Under the pieces are notes generated by a model. The model made no database searches, had not been told where the DNA came from, and worked only from the letters and a program-made list of their open reading frames with translations. From positions 294,447 to 358,446 of the forward strand of contig NZ_BAABFP010000005.1 of assembly GCF_039541115.1 (NCBI RefSeq): a DNA stretch of 64,000 nucleotides. The letters are read 5' to 3'. Below, piece by piece: positions 42,988 through 52,091 of the stretch. This DNA comes from Angustibacter luteus. Its GTDB lineage: Bacteria > Actinomycetota > Actinomycetes > Actinomycetales > Angustibacteraceae. The translations under genes and the position numbers were made by a program. The number at the start of each line of letters is the position of its first letter. Position 1 is the stretch's first letter.

Positions 42988-43668
42988 GCGGCCCGGCGTC
43001 CGCGCACCCGAGGTCTTCACCTCGGCGCGCCGGCTGCGCATGGCCAGCTGGGCTCGCTCCTGCGCGAACACGAGCTTCGCGAACCGCTCGGCGTGCTGGT
43101 GCGGCAGGTCCACGAACGACCCGCGCAGCCCGAAGTTGCCGACCGCGATGACGGTGAGCCGGACCGGGACCCGACCGGCTCCCTCGGGCAGCTCGACGTC
43201 GATGCTGAGCACCGTGCCGGGCGTCACGGTCCCCGCGGTGCCGACGTCGAGGGTGGCCAGCATGCCGCCGGCGGAGATGTTGCGGGTCCGGCCGCGGACG
43301 ACCACGGAGGCCAGGTCGGGGTTCTCGGGTGGGGCCGGCAGGGTCACGTGGATCGTCAGCTCGAGCTCGCCGCGCACCTCGTTGCGGCGCTGGGTCGGCG
43401 CGGCCGGGGGAGCGCCCAGGGCCAGCACCATGCCGCTCCCGTCGTCGACTACCCGGGCCGGCAGCGACAGCAGCCCCGTCGGGGTGGACAGCTGGGCCTC
43501 ACCCGGCCCCAGGCCGAGCGCGTCGCTGGGCCCGATGACGGCGACCCGTGCGCCCGCGCCGGCTCCTCCGTCGGAGTCCAGGTGGGCCTCGGCGAGGGTC
43601 TTGAGGGTCATCCGCTGACCGCCGGCCCGCAGCGTGAGGGTCGAGCCAGCCGCGATGGTGACGTCCAT
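42973..43668 (-). CDS. PilZ domain protein, likely c-di-GMP receptor
   Basis: A 231-residue protein with a YcgR-like N-terminal beta region (about 1-88) and a PilZ domain with both ligand motifs: RRNEVR (RxxxR, 95-99) and RTRNISAGGML (the D/NxSxxG motif, with Asn at 130). These should bind c-di-GMP. No partner domain or membrane segment is seen. A possible GCCGATAG -10-like element (complement of 43732-43739) lies about 65 nt upstream. The diguanylate cyclase at 35879 and PilB at 61332 offer a c-di-GMP context in the window. Confidence 0.88.
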   Translation of the reverse strand: MDVTIAAGSTLTLRAGGQRMTLKTLAEAHLDSDGGAGAGARVAVIGPSDALGLGPGEAQLSTPTGLLSLPARVVDDGSGMVLALGAPPAAPTQRRNEVRGELELTIHVTLPAPPENPDLASVVVRGRTRNISAGGMLATLDVGTAGTVTPGTVLSIDVELPEGAGRVPVRLTVIAVGNFGLRGSFVDLPHQHAERFAKLVFAQERAQLAMRSRRAEVKTSGARTPGRTRGW

Positions 43669-43762
43669 TCCCGCTGAGCCCTCCTCAGTGCTCGTCCGAG
43701 AAAGCGCGCACAGTGCTGCTTCTCGACCTGCCTATCGGCCGCCGACGACCATAAAGGAGACA

Positions 43763-43810
43763 ATGAGTCACGCGAAATCCGATGCGGGACGACACACCCG
43801 GGCACCGTAG
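43763..43810 (+). CDS. Possible upstream small ORF (15 residues) before aspS
   Basis: [15 protein letters not shown] is preceded by AAAGGAG three nt from the ATG, a good but close ribosome site. It ends 46 nt before the aspS start and its TAG overlaps a TAGGAT that could be the -10 box for aspS. It contains only one Asp codon, so it does not look like an amino-acid attenuator. It may be a spurious match. Confidence 0.3.
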   Translation: MSHAKSDAGRHTRAP

Positions 43811-43856
43811 GATTCACCCCGAAAGCCGAATCCGACCACCCCGAGGGGGTACCCCC

Positions 43857-45674
43857 GTGTTGCGCACGCACGAGGTGGGCACGCTGCGTGCCGACCACGC
43901 CGGACAGACCGTCACGCTCACCGGATGGGTCGGCGGTCGCCGCGATCACGGTGGGGTGGCCTTCCTGGACCTGCGCGACGCGAGCGGCATCGCCCAGGTC
44001 GTCGTCCGCGACGAGGTGCTCGAGTCGTCCGGTGCCCACGGGCTGCGCAACGAGTACTGCGTGCAGATCACCGGCACGGTCGGGCTGCGCCCGGCGGGGA
44101 ACCAGAACCCCAACCTGCCCACGGGCGAGATCGAGGTCACCGCCGCCGAGCTCGAGGTGCTCAGCGAGTCCGCGCCGCTGCCCTTCCAGATCGACGAGCG
44201 CGTCGAGGTCGGCGAGGAGGCCCGCCTCAAGCACCGCTACCTGGACCTGCGCCGGCCCGGCCCGGCCGCTGCGATCCGGCTGCGCAGCGAGGTCAACAAG
44301 GCCGCCCGCGCCGTCCTGGACGCCCGCGACTTCGTCGAGATCGAGACCCCGACCCTCACCCGGTCCACCCCCGAGGGGGCCCGCGACTTCCTGGTCCCGG
44401 CCCGCCTGCAGCCCGGCAGCTGGTACGCCCTGCCGCAGAGCCCGCAGCTGTTCAAGCAGCTGCTCATGGTGGCCGGCATGGAGCGGTACTACCAGATCGC
44501 CCGCTGCTACCGGGACGAGGACTTTCGCGCCGACCGCCAGCCCGAGTTCACCCAGCTCGACATCGAGATGAGCTTCGTCGAGCAGGACGACGTCCTCGAG
44601 CTCGGCGAGGCCGTCGCCACGTCGCTGTGGTCCCTGATCGGCTACGACCTGCCCACCCCGCTGCCGCGGCTCACCTACGCGGACTCCATGCGCCGCTACG
44701 GCACCGACAAGCCCGACCTGCGGTTCGCCAACGAGCTCGTCGAGTGCACCGAGTACTTCGCCAGCACCCCGTTCCGGGTGTTCCAGGCTGAGTACGTCGG
44801 CGCCGTCGTGATGCCCGGCGGTGCCAGCCAGCCGCGCAAGCAGCTCGACGCCTGGCAGGACTGGGCCAAGCAGCGCGGCGCCCGCGGCCTCGCGTACGTG
44901 CTCGTCGGCGAGGACGGCGAGCTCGGCGGTCCGGTCGCCAAGAACCTCTCGGACGACGAGCGCGCCGGCCTGGCCGCGCACGTCGGCGCCCAGCCGGGGG
45001 ACTGCGTGTTCTTCGCCGCCGGTGCCACCAAGTCCTCCCGGGCTCTGCTGGGCGCAGCCCGGCTCGAGATCGGCAAGCGCTGCGAGCTGATCGACGAGTC
45101 CGCCTGGGCGTTCGCCTGGGTGCTCGACGCCCCGCTCTTCGAGCCGGCCTCCGACGCCGTCGCCAGCGGTGACGTCGCGGTCGGCTCCGGCGCCTGGACA
45201 GCCGTGCACCACGCCTTCACCTCGCCGAAGGCGGAGTTCGCCGACACCTTCGACACCGACCCCGGCCCGGCGCTCGCCTACGCCTACGACATGGTCTGCA
45301 ACGGCAACGAGATCGGCGGCGGGTCGATCCGTATCCACCGCCGCGACGTGCAGGAGCGGGTCTTCAAGGTCATGGGCCTGACGGAGGAGGAGGCGCAGGA
45401 GAAGTTCGGCTTCCTGCTGGACGCCTTCGCGTTCGGCGCGCCCCCGCACGGCGGCATCGCGTTCGGCTGGGACCGCATCTGCGCCCTGCTGTCCCGCACG
45501 GACTCCATCCGCGACGTGATCGCGTTCCCCAAGTCCGGCGCCGGCTTCGACCCGCTGACCAGCGCCCCCGCGCCGATCACCGCGCAGCAGCGCAAGGAGG
45601 CCGGAGTGGACGCCAAGCCCAAGGCGCCGGCGGTCGACAACGCGGACCTCGCGGAGGTCCCCACCGCGCACTGA
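43857..45674 (+). CDS. aspS: Aspartate--tRNA(Asp/Asn) ligase
   Basis: A 605-residue bacterial-type AspRS. Seen are the anticodon OB fold ([40 protein letters not shown]), motif 2 ([31 protein letters not shown]), the GAD insertion domain, and motif 3 ([15 protein letters not shown]). Whether it is discriminating cannot be judged here. GTG 43857 follows GAGGGGG; a start at 43782 would add unrelated residues. TAGGAT at 43808-43813 may be its -10 box. A strong hairpin lies just downstream. Confidence 0.96.
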   Translation: MLRTHEVGTLRADHAGQTVTLTGWVGGRRDHGGVAFLDLRDASGIAQVVVRDEVLESSGAHGLRNEYCVQITGTVGLRPAGNQNPNLPTGEIEVTAAELEVLSESAPLPFQIDERVEVGEEARLKHRYLDLRRPGPAAAIRLRSEVNKAARAVLDARDFVEIETPTLTRSTPEGARDFLVPARLQPGSWYALPQSPQLFKQLLMVAGMERYYQIARCYRDEDFRADRQPEFTQLDIEMSFVEQDDVLELGEAVATSLWSLIGYDLPTPLPRLTYADSMRRYGTDKPDLRFANELVECTEYFASTPFRVFQAEYVGAVVMPGGASQPRKQLDAWQDWAKQRGARGLAYVLVGEDGELGGPVAKNLSDDERAGLAAHVGAQPGDCVFFAAGATKSSRALLGAARLEIGKRCELIDESAWAFAWVLDAPLFEPASDAVASGDVAVGSGAWTAVHHAFTSPKAEFADTFDTDPGPALAYAYDMVCNGNEIGGGSIRIHRRDVQERVFKVMGLTEEEAQEKFGFLLDAFAFGAPPHGGIAFGWDRICALLSRTDSIRDVIAFPKSGAGFDPLTSAPAPITAQQRKEAGVDAKPKAPAVDNADLAEVPTAH

Positions 45675-45686
45675 CGCCATCCCCTC

Positions 45687-45737
45687 CGTGATCATGCACG
45701 TTCGCCCAGCCTGCGGGGGCGAACGTGCATGATCACG
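45687..45737. terminator. Hairpin with conserved GTGATCATGCACGTTC stem, copy 1
   Basis: Arms 45687-45707 and 45717-45737 pair perfectly over 21 bp around a 9-nt loop; flanking CCCCTC and AGGGGG can extend it with a bulge. It lies between convergent aspS and a GNAT gene, and the GNAT stop codon (45733-45735) is inside the right arm. The stem core is shared with the hairpin at 51974-52040. Confidence 0.7.
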
Positions 45738-46497
45738 AGGGGGGCGGGGGTGGGGCGGCGAGCCCCCGGCTGGACCAGCGGTGGTCCCCACCGAAACCCA
45801 GCCGGCGGTACAGGCGCCGCGCCACGGTGTTGTCCGAGTACATGCCCAGGGTGACCACCTCGTGGCCGCGCTCGAACGCCCAGCGGGTGGCCGCCGCCGT
45901 CACGGCCGCCCCGAGCCCGCGACCCCGGTACGCCGGGTCCGTCGCGATGGACGCCAGCCCGGGCACGCCGGGCGGGTCCTCCTCGACGGCCGCGCACGCG
46001 ACCAGGCGCGCGCCGTCCCGCACGCCCAACCAGGCGACCACACCGGGGTCCGCCACCGTCGCGCTGTGCCGCGGGCTGGACCGGGCGAGCAGGTCCGTCA
46101 CGTCGGGCAACCGCCCGGCGCCCACCGGCTCCACCAGGACGTCGGGCGCCGGCGGCGCGGTCGCCGTCAGCATCCACTCCCAGTCGTCCCCGATGCCCGG
46201 CACGATGCGGGCCGCGAGCGCGTCGTCCAGCCGGGGGAGCGTGCCGAACGGCACCGTGATGCGGCGGACGTCCCCGGCCAGCGCGAGCAGCTCGGGCAGC
46301 CGGGCGGCCGCCACGTCAGGCGTGGCGACCACGGTGAGGTTGTCCCGCCAGTGCGGGGTGCGCCGGACCCAGGCCACCCCGGGCCCGAGACCCCACGCGC
46401 GCACCGGACGTCGGCGGTCCACCATCCAGCGGACGAACGGGTCGCCGGCGCTCGCGGCCACCAGCTCGTCGTAGGACGTGAGCGCCTCGAGCGTCAT
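45733..46497 (-). CDS. GNAT family N-acetyltransferase, two-domain
   Basis: A 254-residue protein. The C-terminal half is a GNAT domain with ASIATDPAYRGRGLGAAVTAAATRWAFERG (the RGRGLG acetyl-CoA loop) and NTVARRLYRRLGF. The N-terminal half is a degenerate GNAT-like region. The end is a short Pro-rich tail (AAPPPPPS) read from the hairpin region, suggesting recent change at the 3' end. The start overlaps the MMPL stop by one nt, making it the last gene of the operon. The substrate is unknown. Confidence 0.8.
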   Translation of the reverse strand: MTLEALTSYDELVAASAGDPFVRWMVDRRRPVRAWGLGPGVAWVRRTPHWRDNLTVVATPDVAAARLPELLALAGDVRRITVPFGTLPRLDDALAARIVPGIGDDWEWMLTATAPPAPDVLVEPVGAGRLPDVTDLLARSSPRHSATVADPGVVAWLGVRDGARLVACAAVEEDPPGVPGLASIATDPAYRGRGLGAAVTAAATRWAFERGHEVVTLGMYSDNTVARRLYRRLGFGGDHRWSSRGLAAPPPPPS

Positions 46498-48707
46498 CAG
46501 TGCGTACCGATCCCGATCCGGTCGTGCAGCCGGCGCAACGGGCCGGGTGCCCACCAGTTCCACTCGCCGAGCAGCGTCATGGTGGCGGGCACCAGCAGCA
46601 TCCGGACCAGCGTGGCGTCGATCGCCACCGCGACCATCAGCGCCACCCCGGTCTGCTTCACCACGAGCACCTGGGCGGCCAGCAGGCCGGCGAACACGAT
46701 GATGACGAGCAGCGCCGCCGACGTGATGATCCGCCCCGAGCGCTGCAGCCCGATCGCCACGGACTCGTCGTTGGACAGGCCCAGGTCGTGCTGCTCCTTG
46801 ATCCGGGAGAGCAGGAACACCTCGTAGTCCATGGCGAGCCCGAAGCCGAACGCCAGCACCAGCGGCGGGATCGTCGTCTCGATCCCGCCGGTGGACGTGA
46901 ACGAGAGCAGCCCCTCCAGGTGCCCGCGCTCGAACACCCAGGTCACCACGCCGAGCGAGGCGCCGAGCGAGATCACGTTCATCACCAGCGCCTTGACCGG
47001 CACCAGCACGGATCCGGTCATCAGGAAGAGCAGCACGAACGTCGCCAGCACCACCAGCGCGATCGACCACGGGGCGGTGCGCAGGATCGAGGCGCTGAAG
47101 TCGACCTGACCGGCGGCCTGGCCCGTCACCCAGATCGGGAAGTCCGGCCGGTCCGCGCGCAGCCGCTGCACCACGTCGCCGGCGGTCTGGCCGCCGGGGT
47201 CGTGCCCGTCCACCCGCACCCCCAGGGTGACGACGGCACCCTCCTGCTGCGGCGGGTCGACGGCCTGCACCCCGTCCACCGTGGCGACGTCCGTCGCCCA
47301 GGCCCGGACGTCGGCGATCGGCGCCCGCGCGACGACGGTGAGGTCGGGCCCGGCCAGGGCCGGGTAGCGCTCGGCGATCCGGTCGAACCCGTCGCGCTGG
47401 GACGAGCCGACGGGCATCAGCTCGGTGCCGGACGAGCGCAGGTGCAGCCCGAAGGCCGGGACGGCGAGCAGCACGAGCAGGGCGGTCACCCCGAGCGCGA
47501 TGGGCCAGGGGTGCCGCTGCACCCGGCGGGCCAGCCGGGAGAACACGCCCTCGGCGGGGGCGACGTCCCCGAACCGTGCCAGCAGGCCGCGCAGCAACGG
47601 CACGCGGCTGAGCAGTCCGGGGCGCACCAGCCGCGGCCCGGCCAGCGACAGCAGGGCGGGCACGAAGGTCAGCGCCACCAGCAGCGCCACCACCACGACA
47701 CTGACCCCGGCCGCGCCGAGCGCTCGCAGGATCTGCGCCTGGAAGAGCATCAGGCCGGACAGGCTGATGGCCACGATGAGCCCGGAGAACAGCACCGTGC
47801 GACCGGCGACGGCCACGGTGCGCCCGACGGCGGCTATGACCTGCTCGCGGTCCGGTTCGCCGTGCGGCCAGGGCACGGCGCGCAGCTCCTCGCGGAACCG
47901 GCTGACGACGAGCAACCCGTAGTCGATGCACAGGCCCAGGCCGAGGATCGTCACGACGTTGACGACGGTGGCGTCCAGGTCGATCACGCCGGAGAACACC
48001 CACAGCGAGGCCAGTCCACCCGCGATCGAGGCGATCGCCCCGGCCAGCGGGATCCCGGCGGCCAGGAAGCCGCCGAAGACCAGCACCATGACCAGCAGGC
48101 TCACGGGCAGCGCGATCCCCTCACCTCGGCGCAGGTCCAGCTCGACCTGGTGGGTGATCTCGTCGACCAGCTGGGGCAGGCTCGTCGTGCGCGCCTGGAC
48201 GCCGGGCAGCTGACCGGCCGCCTCGTCGACCGCAGCCTCGATGGCGTCCGTGTGCTCGGTGGACACGTCCCGGGGCAGGTCGGCCGCCAGCCGCGCGGTG
48301 ACCGCGATCCCCTGCCCGTCCGCGGCGAGCAGGGTCCGGCCGGCGGCACCGCTCAGCCCGCCCGGCACGTCGTACGGCGAGGTGACCTTCGAGACGTCGG
48401 GGATCTCGCCGAGGGTCCGGGTGAGGTCCTGGACCGTGCTGCGCGCCTGCGCGGACGACGGGTCGACGCCGTCCAGCGTGATGACCACGGCCGGGCCGTC
48501 GGCGTGCTGGTCGGCGAGCAGGTCGCGGCCGACCCGGGACTCGCCGGGCACCACGGGCTCGCCGCTGGTCAGCCGGTTGAACAGCGACGCGCTGCCGAAG
48601 ACACCGAGCGCCAGGCCGAAGGCGACGACCACGGCCGCCAGCCAGCCCAGCGCCACCAGCCTCGCGTGACGGGCCTCGAAGCGGCCGAGTCGTTCGAGGA
48701 AGGTCAC
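46497..48707 (-). CDS. MMPL-family RND transporter
   Basis: A 736-residue membrane protein with the MMPL/HAE2 layout: helix, large extracytoplasmic domain (about 45-170), five helices, a second large domain (about 395-510), five helices. The proton-relay motifs are CIDYGLLVVSRFREE and MDYEVFLLSRIKEQ. Family members export lipids or toxic compounds. GTG 48707 was chosen because the frame upstream runs into the kinase gene on another reading. It is 38 nt after the kinase stop and may be cotranscribed with the two-component pair. Confidence 0.88.
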   Translation of the reverse strand: MTFLERLGRFEARHARLVALGWLAAVVVAFGLALGVFGSASLFNRLTSGEPVVPGESRVGRDLLADQHADGPAVVITLDGVDPSSAQARSTVQDLTRTLGEIPDVSKVTSPYDVPGGLSGAAGRTLLAADGQGIAVTARLAADLPRDVSTEHTDAIEAAVDEAAGQLPGVQARTTSLPQLVDEITHQVELDLRRGEGIALPVSLLVMVLVFGGFLAAGIPLAGAIASIAGGLASLWVFSGVIDLDATVVNVVTILGLGLCIDYGLLVVSRFREELRAVPWPHGEPDREQVIAAVGRTVAVAGRTVLFSGLIVAISLSGLMLFQAQILRALGAAGVSVVVVALLVALTFVPALLSLAGPRLVRPGLLSRVPLLRGLLARFGDVAPAEGVFSRLARRVQRHPWPIALGVTALLVLLAVPAFGLHLRSSGTELMPVGSSQRDGFDRIAERYPALAGPDLTVVARAPIADVRAWATDVATVDGVQAVDPPQQEGAVVTLGVRVDGHDPGGQTAGDVVQRLRADRPDFPIWVTGQAAGQVDFSASILRTAPWSIALVVLATFVLLFLMTGSVLVPVKALVMNVISLGASLGVVTWVFERGHLEGLLSFTSTGGIETTIPPLVLAFGFGLAMDYEVFLLSRIKEQHDLGLSNDESVAIGLQRSGRIITSAALLVIIVFAGLLAAQVLVVKQTGVALMVAVAIDATLVRMLLVPATMTLLGEWNWWAPGPLRRLHDRIGIGTH

Positions 48708-48745
48708 GCGGCCCAGGATCCCAGGCCATCCGCGGCGTCCCGACG

Positions 48746-50227
48746 TCAGGTCTGGTCGGCCTGCAGAACGTCCGTCAGGGTGGGCTCGACGAGCGGCAGC
48801 CGGACCTCGAACCGGGTGTCGCCCGGCTTCGAGACGACCTGGATGTCGCCGCCGTGCTTGCCGGTGACGACCCGGTAGGAGATGTCCAGGCCGAGGCCCG
48901 TGCCGGCGCCGACCGGCTTGGTGGTGAAGAACGGCTCGAAGATGCGGCTGCGCAGCTCCGGCGGCACCCCCGGACCGTCGTCCCCGACGCTCACCAGCAC
49001 GTGGTCGTCCTGGACCTCGGTGTGCAGCCGGATCGTGCCGCCCGGCCCGGTGGCCTGGGCTGCGTTGTCGATGAGGTTGGTCCAGACCTGGTTGAGCTCG
49101 GCTGGGTATCCCGGCACCAGCGGCAGGTCGTCGCAGTAGTCCTTCACCACGGTGACCCCCTTCAGCTTGGCGCTCAGCATCACCAGGGTCGAGTCCAGCC
49201 CCTCGTGCAGGTCGGTCTGCTGGAACGGCGCCCGGTCGAGCTGGGAGTAGTTCTTGGCCGCCCCGACGAGCTGGCTGATCCGGTTCACCGAGTCGGTGAT
49301 CTCGCGCATCAGGGAGTCGGTCTCCAGCGAGTAGGCCACCCACGCGAAGCCCGTCTGCCGGTCGTCCGCGTGCAACGTCCGGTAGACCTTCTCGGCCCAG
49401 GACACGTCGAGCCCGGCCGTGACGTAGATCCCGGCCAGGTCGAAGCCTCGCTGGATCTCGTGCTCCTCGAGCCAGTCGCCCAGCTCGTCCTCGGCGTCGC
49501 TGCGCTCCATGGCACTGCGCCGGGGTGCCGTCTCGGACAGGGCCAGCGCCTCGTTCTGCAGGTTCACCAGCTCGTGCAGGACGTCGGCCGGGATGTGCCC
49601 GTCGGCCAGGTAGTCCAGCTTGCTGCGCATGTGCTCGACTCGCGTGCGGAGCTGGTCGACCGCGCGCTCGGCCGCGGACGCCGGGTTGTTCAGCTCGTGG
49701 GTCAGGCCGGCCGACAGCGCACCGAGCGCCTGCAGCCGCTGCTGGTCGCCGACCCGCTCCTGGGTGCGGCGCATGCCGGCCGCGATGCCGTCCAGCAGGT
49801 GCACGGCGATCGGGAAGTGCTCGTGCATGAACGCGGCGAACTCCTCGGCCGGCACCGCCAGGAACGTGGCGTCGGTGCCGGCGCGCACGCTGGCGACGTA
49901 CGTCGAGGGCCGGTCGGCCTGCTTGATCCACGAGGCGGTCGCACCGCCGTAGGCGCCGCGGAAGTCGGTGCGGGTGACCTCGACCTCGACCGCGCCGACC
50001 TGCCGGGTCATCACCATCGTGCCGGTCAACAGCTGGTAGAAGCACTCGGCCGGCTCACCTTCGTGGGTCAGGTACTCGCCGGCCCGGATGCTGGTGCGCC
50101 GTCCGTTCTCCACGAACCACGCGAGCTGCTCGTCCGTCAGGCTCTCCAGCAGGAAGAGCGTGCGCAGCTCCTCGGCGGAGACCCGGTCGTCGGGGGTGGT
50201 GGCGCTGGTGGCGTCGGTGGTGGTCAT
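48746..50227 (-). CDS. Histidine kinase with N-terminal cyclic-nucleotide-binding-like domain
   Basis: A 493-residue soluble kinase. The N-terminal CRP-type domain (about 18-155) is recognisable by SIRAGEYLTHEGEPAECFYQLLTGTMVMTR. The phosphoacceptor box is LGALSAGLTHELNNPASAAERAV with His at 177. HATPase_c shows LNQVWTNLIDNAAQATG (N box), VGDDGPGVPPELRSRIFEPFFTTK (G1 and F box) and GTGLGLDISY (G2). No membrane segment, so it senses an internal signal. It starts 1 nt after the receiver/reductase fusion gene, its obvious partner. Confidence 0.92.
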   Translation of the reverse strand: MTTTDATSATTPDDRVSAEELRTLFLLESLTDEQLAWFVENGRRTSIRAGEYLTHEGEPAECFYQLLTGTMVMTRQVGAVEVEVTRTDFRGAYGGATASWIKQADRPSTYVASVRAGTDATFLAVPAEEFAAFMHEHFPIAVHLLDGIAAGMRRTQERVGDQQRLQALGALSAGLTHELNNPASAAERAVDQLRTRVEHMRSKLDYLADGHIPADVLHELVNLQNEALALSETAPRRSAMERSDAEDELGDWLEEHEIQRGFDLAGIYVTAGLDVSWAEKVYRTLHADDRQTGFAWVAYSLETDSLMREITDSVNRISQLVGAAKNYSQLDRAPFQQTDLHEGLDSTLVMLSAKLKGVTVVKDYCDDLPLVPGYPAELNQVWTNLIDNAAQATGPGGTIRLHTEVQDDHVLVSVGDDGPGVPPELRSRIFEPFFTTKPVGAGTGLGLDISYRVVTGKHGGDIQVVSKPGDTRFEVRLPLVEPTLTDVLQADQT

Positions 50228-50228
50228 C

Positions 50229-51911
50229 TCACAACCTCTCCAGGTACTGGTGCACGAGCGTCACGGCGAGTGCACCCTCGCCCACGGCCGAGGCGACCCG
50301 CTTGACCGAGGTCGAGCGGACGTCGCCGGCCGCGAAGATCCCCGGGACCGACGTCTCCAGCGGCCAGGGGTCGCGCTTGGGCTCCCAGCCGTCCGGCCGT
50401 CGGCCCTCGTGCATCAGGTCGGCACCGGCCAGCACGAAGCCGCGCTCGTCCCGGCTCAGCACGCCGTCCATCCACTCGGTCAGCGGCTGCGCTCCGATGA
50501 ACACGAACAGGTGCGAGGCCGGGGACTCGGTCAGCTCGCCCGAGTCCAGGTTGCGCAAGGTCACCCGCTCCAGGTGGCCGTCGCCGCCCGCGCCGCTGAC
50601 CGCCGTCCGGGTGCGCACCTCGATGGTGTCGATCCCGGCGATCTGCTCGATCAGGTAGTGCGACATCGACGAGACCAGGGACTCGGCGCGCACGACCAGC
50701 ACGACGCGGGCCGCGAAGCGCGAAAGGTAGACGGCGGCCTGGCCGGCGGAGTTGGCGCCGCCGACGACGTAGACGACCTCGCCGCTGCAGTCCGCGGCCT
50801 CGGTGAGCGCCGCGCCGTAGTACACGCCGTTGCCGACGAACTGCTCGACGCCGTCCGCGCCCAGCAGCCGGTACTGCACGCCGGTGGCCAGCACCAGGCA
50901 GTGCGCCTGCAGGCACGACCCGTCGGCGAACCGCACGCCGCGCCGGGCGCCCACCACCTCGAGGCCGACGACCTCGCGGGTCGTCACGATTTCGGCGCCG
51001 AACCGCACGGCCTGACGTCGGGCCCGGTCGGTGAGCGCGGCCCCGGACACGCCGTCCGGGAAGCCCAGGTAGTTCTCGATCCGCGAGCTCTGGCCGGCCT
51101 GACCGCCGGTGGCCTGCCGCTCGACGATGACCGTGCGCAGCCCCTCGGAGGCGGCGTAGACCGCCGCGCCCAGACCGGCGGGCCCACCGCCGACGATGAC
51201 CACGTCGTAGAAGTCGGTCGCCGGGTTCGTCGGCAGGCCGACCCGGTCGGCCAGCTCGGTGACGGACGGCGAGACCATCGGCTCCCCACCCGGCGTCAGG
51301 ACCACCGGGACGTCGGTCGCCGCCGCGCCGCAGGCCTCGAGCAGCCGCGCACCATCCGGGTCGTCCGCGCCGATCCACTGGTACGGCACGCCGTTGCGGG
51401 CCAGGAACTCGCGCACCTCGTGCGAGCGGGCGGACCACCGGTGCCCGATGACCCGGATGATGTCCACCGGTGCGTCACCGGAGGCGCGCCAGGTGGCGAG
51501 CAGCTCCTCCACCACCGGGTAGAGCAGCTCCTCGGGCGGGCTCCACGGCTTGAGCAGGTAGTGGTCGAGATCGACCGTGTTGATCGCGGTGATGGCGGCG
51601 TCGGTGTCCGCGTACGCGGTGAGCAGGACGCGGCGGGCGCGCGGGAACAGGTCCATGGCCTGCTCGAGGAACTCCACGCCGCTCATCCCCGGCATCCGCT
51701 GGTCCGCGAGCAGGACGGCCACGCTCTCGCCGCGGGAGGCCAGCTCCCGCAACGCCTCCAGCGCCTCCGACCCGGACTCGGCGCGCACCACCCGGTAGTC
51801 CTCGCCGTACTGCCGGCGCAGGTCGCGGGCGATCGCCCGGGAGACCCCGGGGTCGTCGTCCACGGTGAGGAGGACGGGTCGGCGGGGTGCGTCGGACGGC
51901 GCGCTCGTCAT
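50229..51911 (-). CDS. Fused response regulator/glutaredoxin-like/thioredoxin reductase-like flavoprotein
   Basis: A 560-residue fusion. Residues 1-130 are a receiver with TVDDD, phosphoacceptor Asp70 in LLADQRMPGMSG and Lys121 in LLKPW. Residues 148-225 look like glutaredoxin (IIRVIGHRWSARSHEVREFLARNGVPYQW), but the CxxC position is RWSAR. Residues 234-560 are a thioredoxin-reductase fold with VVIVGGGPAGLGAAVYAASEGL (FAD), VVYVVGGANSAGQAAVYL (NADPH) and FAAGDVR. The redox CxxC expected near 365 is replaced by YYGAAL. The flavin part may thus not reduce thioredoxin. ATG 51911 begins the protein-like sequence; an upstream start would translate the hairpin. Confidence 0.9.
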   Translation of the reverse strand: MTSAPSDAPRRPVLLTVDDDPGVSRAIARDLRRQYGEDYRVVRAESGSEALEALRELASRGESVAVLLADQRMPGMSGVEFLEQAMDLFPRARRVLLTAYADTDAAITAINTVDLDHYLLKPWSPPEELLYPVVEELLATWRASGDAPVDIIRVIGHRWSARSHEVREFLARNGVPYQWIGADDPDGARLLEACGAAATDVPVVLTPGGEPMVSPSVTELADRVGLPTNPATDFYDVVIVGGGPAGLGAAVYAASEGLRTVIVERQATGGQAGQSSRIENYLGFPDGVSGAALTDRARRQAVRFGAEIVTTREVVGLEVVGARRGVRFADGSCLQAHCLVLATGVQYRLLGADGVEQFVGNGVYYGAALTEAADCSGEVVYVVGGANSAGQAAVYLSRFAARVVLVVRAESLVSSMSHYLIEQIAGIDTIEVRTRTAVSGAGGDGHLERVTLRNLDSGELTESPASHLFVFIGAQPLTEWMDGVLSRDERGFVLAGADLMHEGRRPDGWEPKRDPWPLETSVPGIFAAGDVRSTSVKRVASAVGEGALAVTLVHQYLERL

Positions 51912-51973
51912 GTGCGTACTCAACCACCCGGGACCGTCGATCCATACCCCGTTCCCCCGCGCACCCCCGCCCG

Positions 51974-52040
51974 ACCCCGCGGTGATCATGCACGTTCACC
52001 CCGGCGTCCCGAGGGTGAACGTGCATGATCACCGCGGGGT
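51974..52040. repeat. Hairpin with conserved GTGATCATGCACGTTC stem, copy 2
   Basis: Arms 51974-52001 and 52013-52040 pair perfectly over 28 bp around an 11-nt loop. It shares GTGATCATGCACGTTC followed by RCCC with copy 1 at 45687. It lies between divergent genes (51911 leftward, 52092 rightward), so it is not placed as a normal terminator; a mobile or regulatory repeat is more likely. Confidence 0.8.
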
Positions 52041-52078
52041 GGGGGGAGTGGGCGGGAGTCGAGGTCGGCGCTCGCGGG

Positions 52079-52084
52079 TAGGTT
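52079..52084 (+). promoter_or_regulatory. -10 box of a leaderless start
   Basis: TAGGTT lies 7 nt before GTG 52092 with no ribosome-binding site between, suggesting a leaderless rarA transcript starting just beyond the hairpin. Confidence 0.5.
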
Positions 52085-52091
52085 CGGCGGC

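Noticed and set aside
43732-43739. WhiG/FliA-type promoter (GCCGATAG) for the PilZ gene.
   Set aside because: The -10 half is good but no TAAA element lies 15 nt upstream.
46497-50045. A single 1182-codon frame apparently fusing MMPL to upstream sequence.
   Set aside because: Residues before 48707 are the out-of-frame reading of the histidine kinase; the MMPL protein begins at GTG 48707.
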